Part shown: piece after piece, positions 7,020 through 7,221 of the stretch
Numbering within the stretch: the first letter of the stretch is position 1
Layout: every line of letters starts with the position of its first letter
Assembly: GCA_023446865.1 (NCBI GenBank)
Contig: JAEXPL010000194.1
Coordinates: 1 to 7,221 of the forward strand
Direction of reading: 5' to 3'
Length of the DNA stretch: 7,221 nt
Origin: Verrucomicrobiota bacterium
Lineage (GTDB): Bacteria; Verrucomicrobiota; Verrucomicrobiia; Opitutales; Opitutaceae
The notes under the pieces: model-generated
The model's database searches: none
Told to the model about the DNA's origin: nothing
What the model saw: the letters and a program-made list of their open reading frames with translations, nothing else
Program-made: the position numbers and the translations under genes

Positions 7020-7075
7020 GGGGAACGGTGGACAGTGGACGGTGGCAAGAAACCGGAGACCGGAGCGCGGCGACC
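7020..7075. repeat. Long degenerate heptamer tandem repeat at start of DUF4097 gene
   Basis: Read on the plus strand there are eight consecutive 7-base units, with GGTGGAC, AGTGGAC and GGTGGCA in the part next to the gene and GGAGACC, GGAGCGC and GGCGACC further out. The phase is unbroken and the unit drifts from GGTGGAC to GGnGACC. The first base of the tract is adjacent to the start codon of the minus-strand gene. Confidence 0.72.
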
Positions 7076-7146
7076 GGAACGGGCGGAAACGAGCGGGGAG
7101 CCGTTGGGCGGCAGCGCGAGCGGCACCACGCCCGGAGGAAGGATGA

Positions 7147-7165
7147 GCCGGGTCGGCGACCCGGC
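7147..7165. repeat. REP-like GC palindrome 1
   Basis: GCCGGGTCG-G-CGACCCGGC is a perfect 9-base inverted repeat around a single base, followed by CTACA. Its form resembles the short intergenic REP-type palindromes common in GC-rich Verrucomicrobia. Membership of a repeat family is inferred, since only one copy is in the window. Confidence 0.5.
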
Positions 7166-7202
7166 CTACAGATGGAGGCGGTGCGGGCGAAGGGGAAAGG
7201 CC

Positions 7203-7221
7203 GGCGGGCGTGACGCCCGCC
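7203..7221. repeat. REP-like GC palindrome 2, may continue past the edge
   Basis: GGCGGGCG-TGA-CGCCCGCC is a perfect 8-base stem with a three-base loop at the very end of the window, so its outer part may be cut off. It lies 37 bases from the previous palindrome and may be its partner in a two-hairpin element, or a terminator for a gene beyond the edge. Confidence 0.5.

Overview
The window is very GC-rich bacterial DNA with four protein genes and several short repeat or dyad elements. The gene content (two large MacB/FtsX-type orphan permeases, a double-Cache chemoreceptor and a DUF4097 repeat protein), the heptanucleotide repeat tracts between genes and the REP-like hairpins best fit a Verrucomicrobiota genome, perhaps Opitutaceae. 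Acidobacteriota is the main alternative, because the permease family was first named there. This assignment is inferred from gene families and style; there is no rRNA or other marker in the window.

Layout: (1) 1-1381, minus strand: the N-terminal 460 residues of an ADOP-type permease whose 3' end lies beyond the left edge. (2) 1382-1561: a 180-base gap with two heptamer-repeat tracts in opposite orientation. (3) 1562-3973, minus: a complete second ADOP-type permease, paralogous to the first and upstream of it in the same direction. (4) 3974-4278: a divergent control region. It holds a heptamer tract at the permease start, a strong sigma-54-like -24/-12 element facing the permease, and two perfect dyads about 100 and 130 bases upstream of the predicted transcription start, where enhancer-binding proteins usually bind. 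(5) 4279-6171, plus: a methyl-accepting chemotaxis protein with a periplasmic double-Cache sensor. (6) 6172-6260: a convergent gap with a GC hairpin. (7) 6261-7019, minus: an exported DUF4097 protein built of repeated VNGS-type turns. (8) 7020-7221: its upstream region, with a long heptamer tract and two perfect GC hairpins.

The two permeases could be co-transcribed and form an envelope export or stress module; no ATPase gene is visible, as is usual for this family. The chemoreceptor diverges from them and shares their control region, but nothing in the sequence proves a functional link. The DUF4097 gene is a separate minus-strand unit convergent with the receptor.

The observation most worth following is that all three minus-strand genes have a degenerate period-7 tandem repeat running directly into the start codon, where a Shine-Dalgarno sequence would normally be. 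The second is the combined sigma-54 element and tandem-dyad arrangement.
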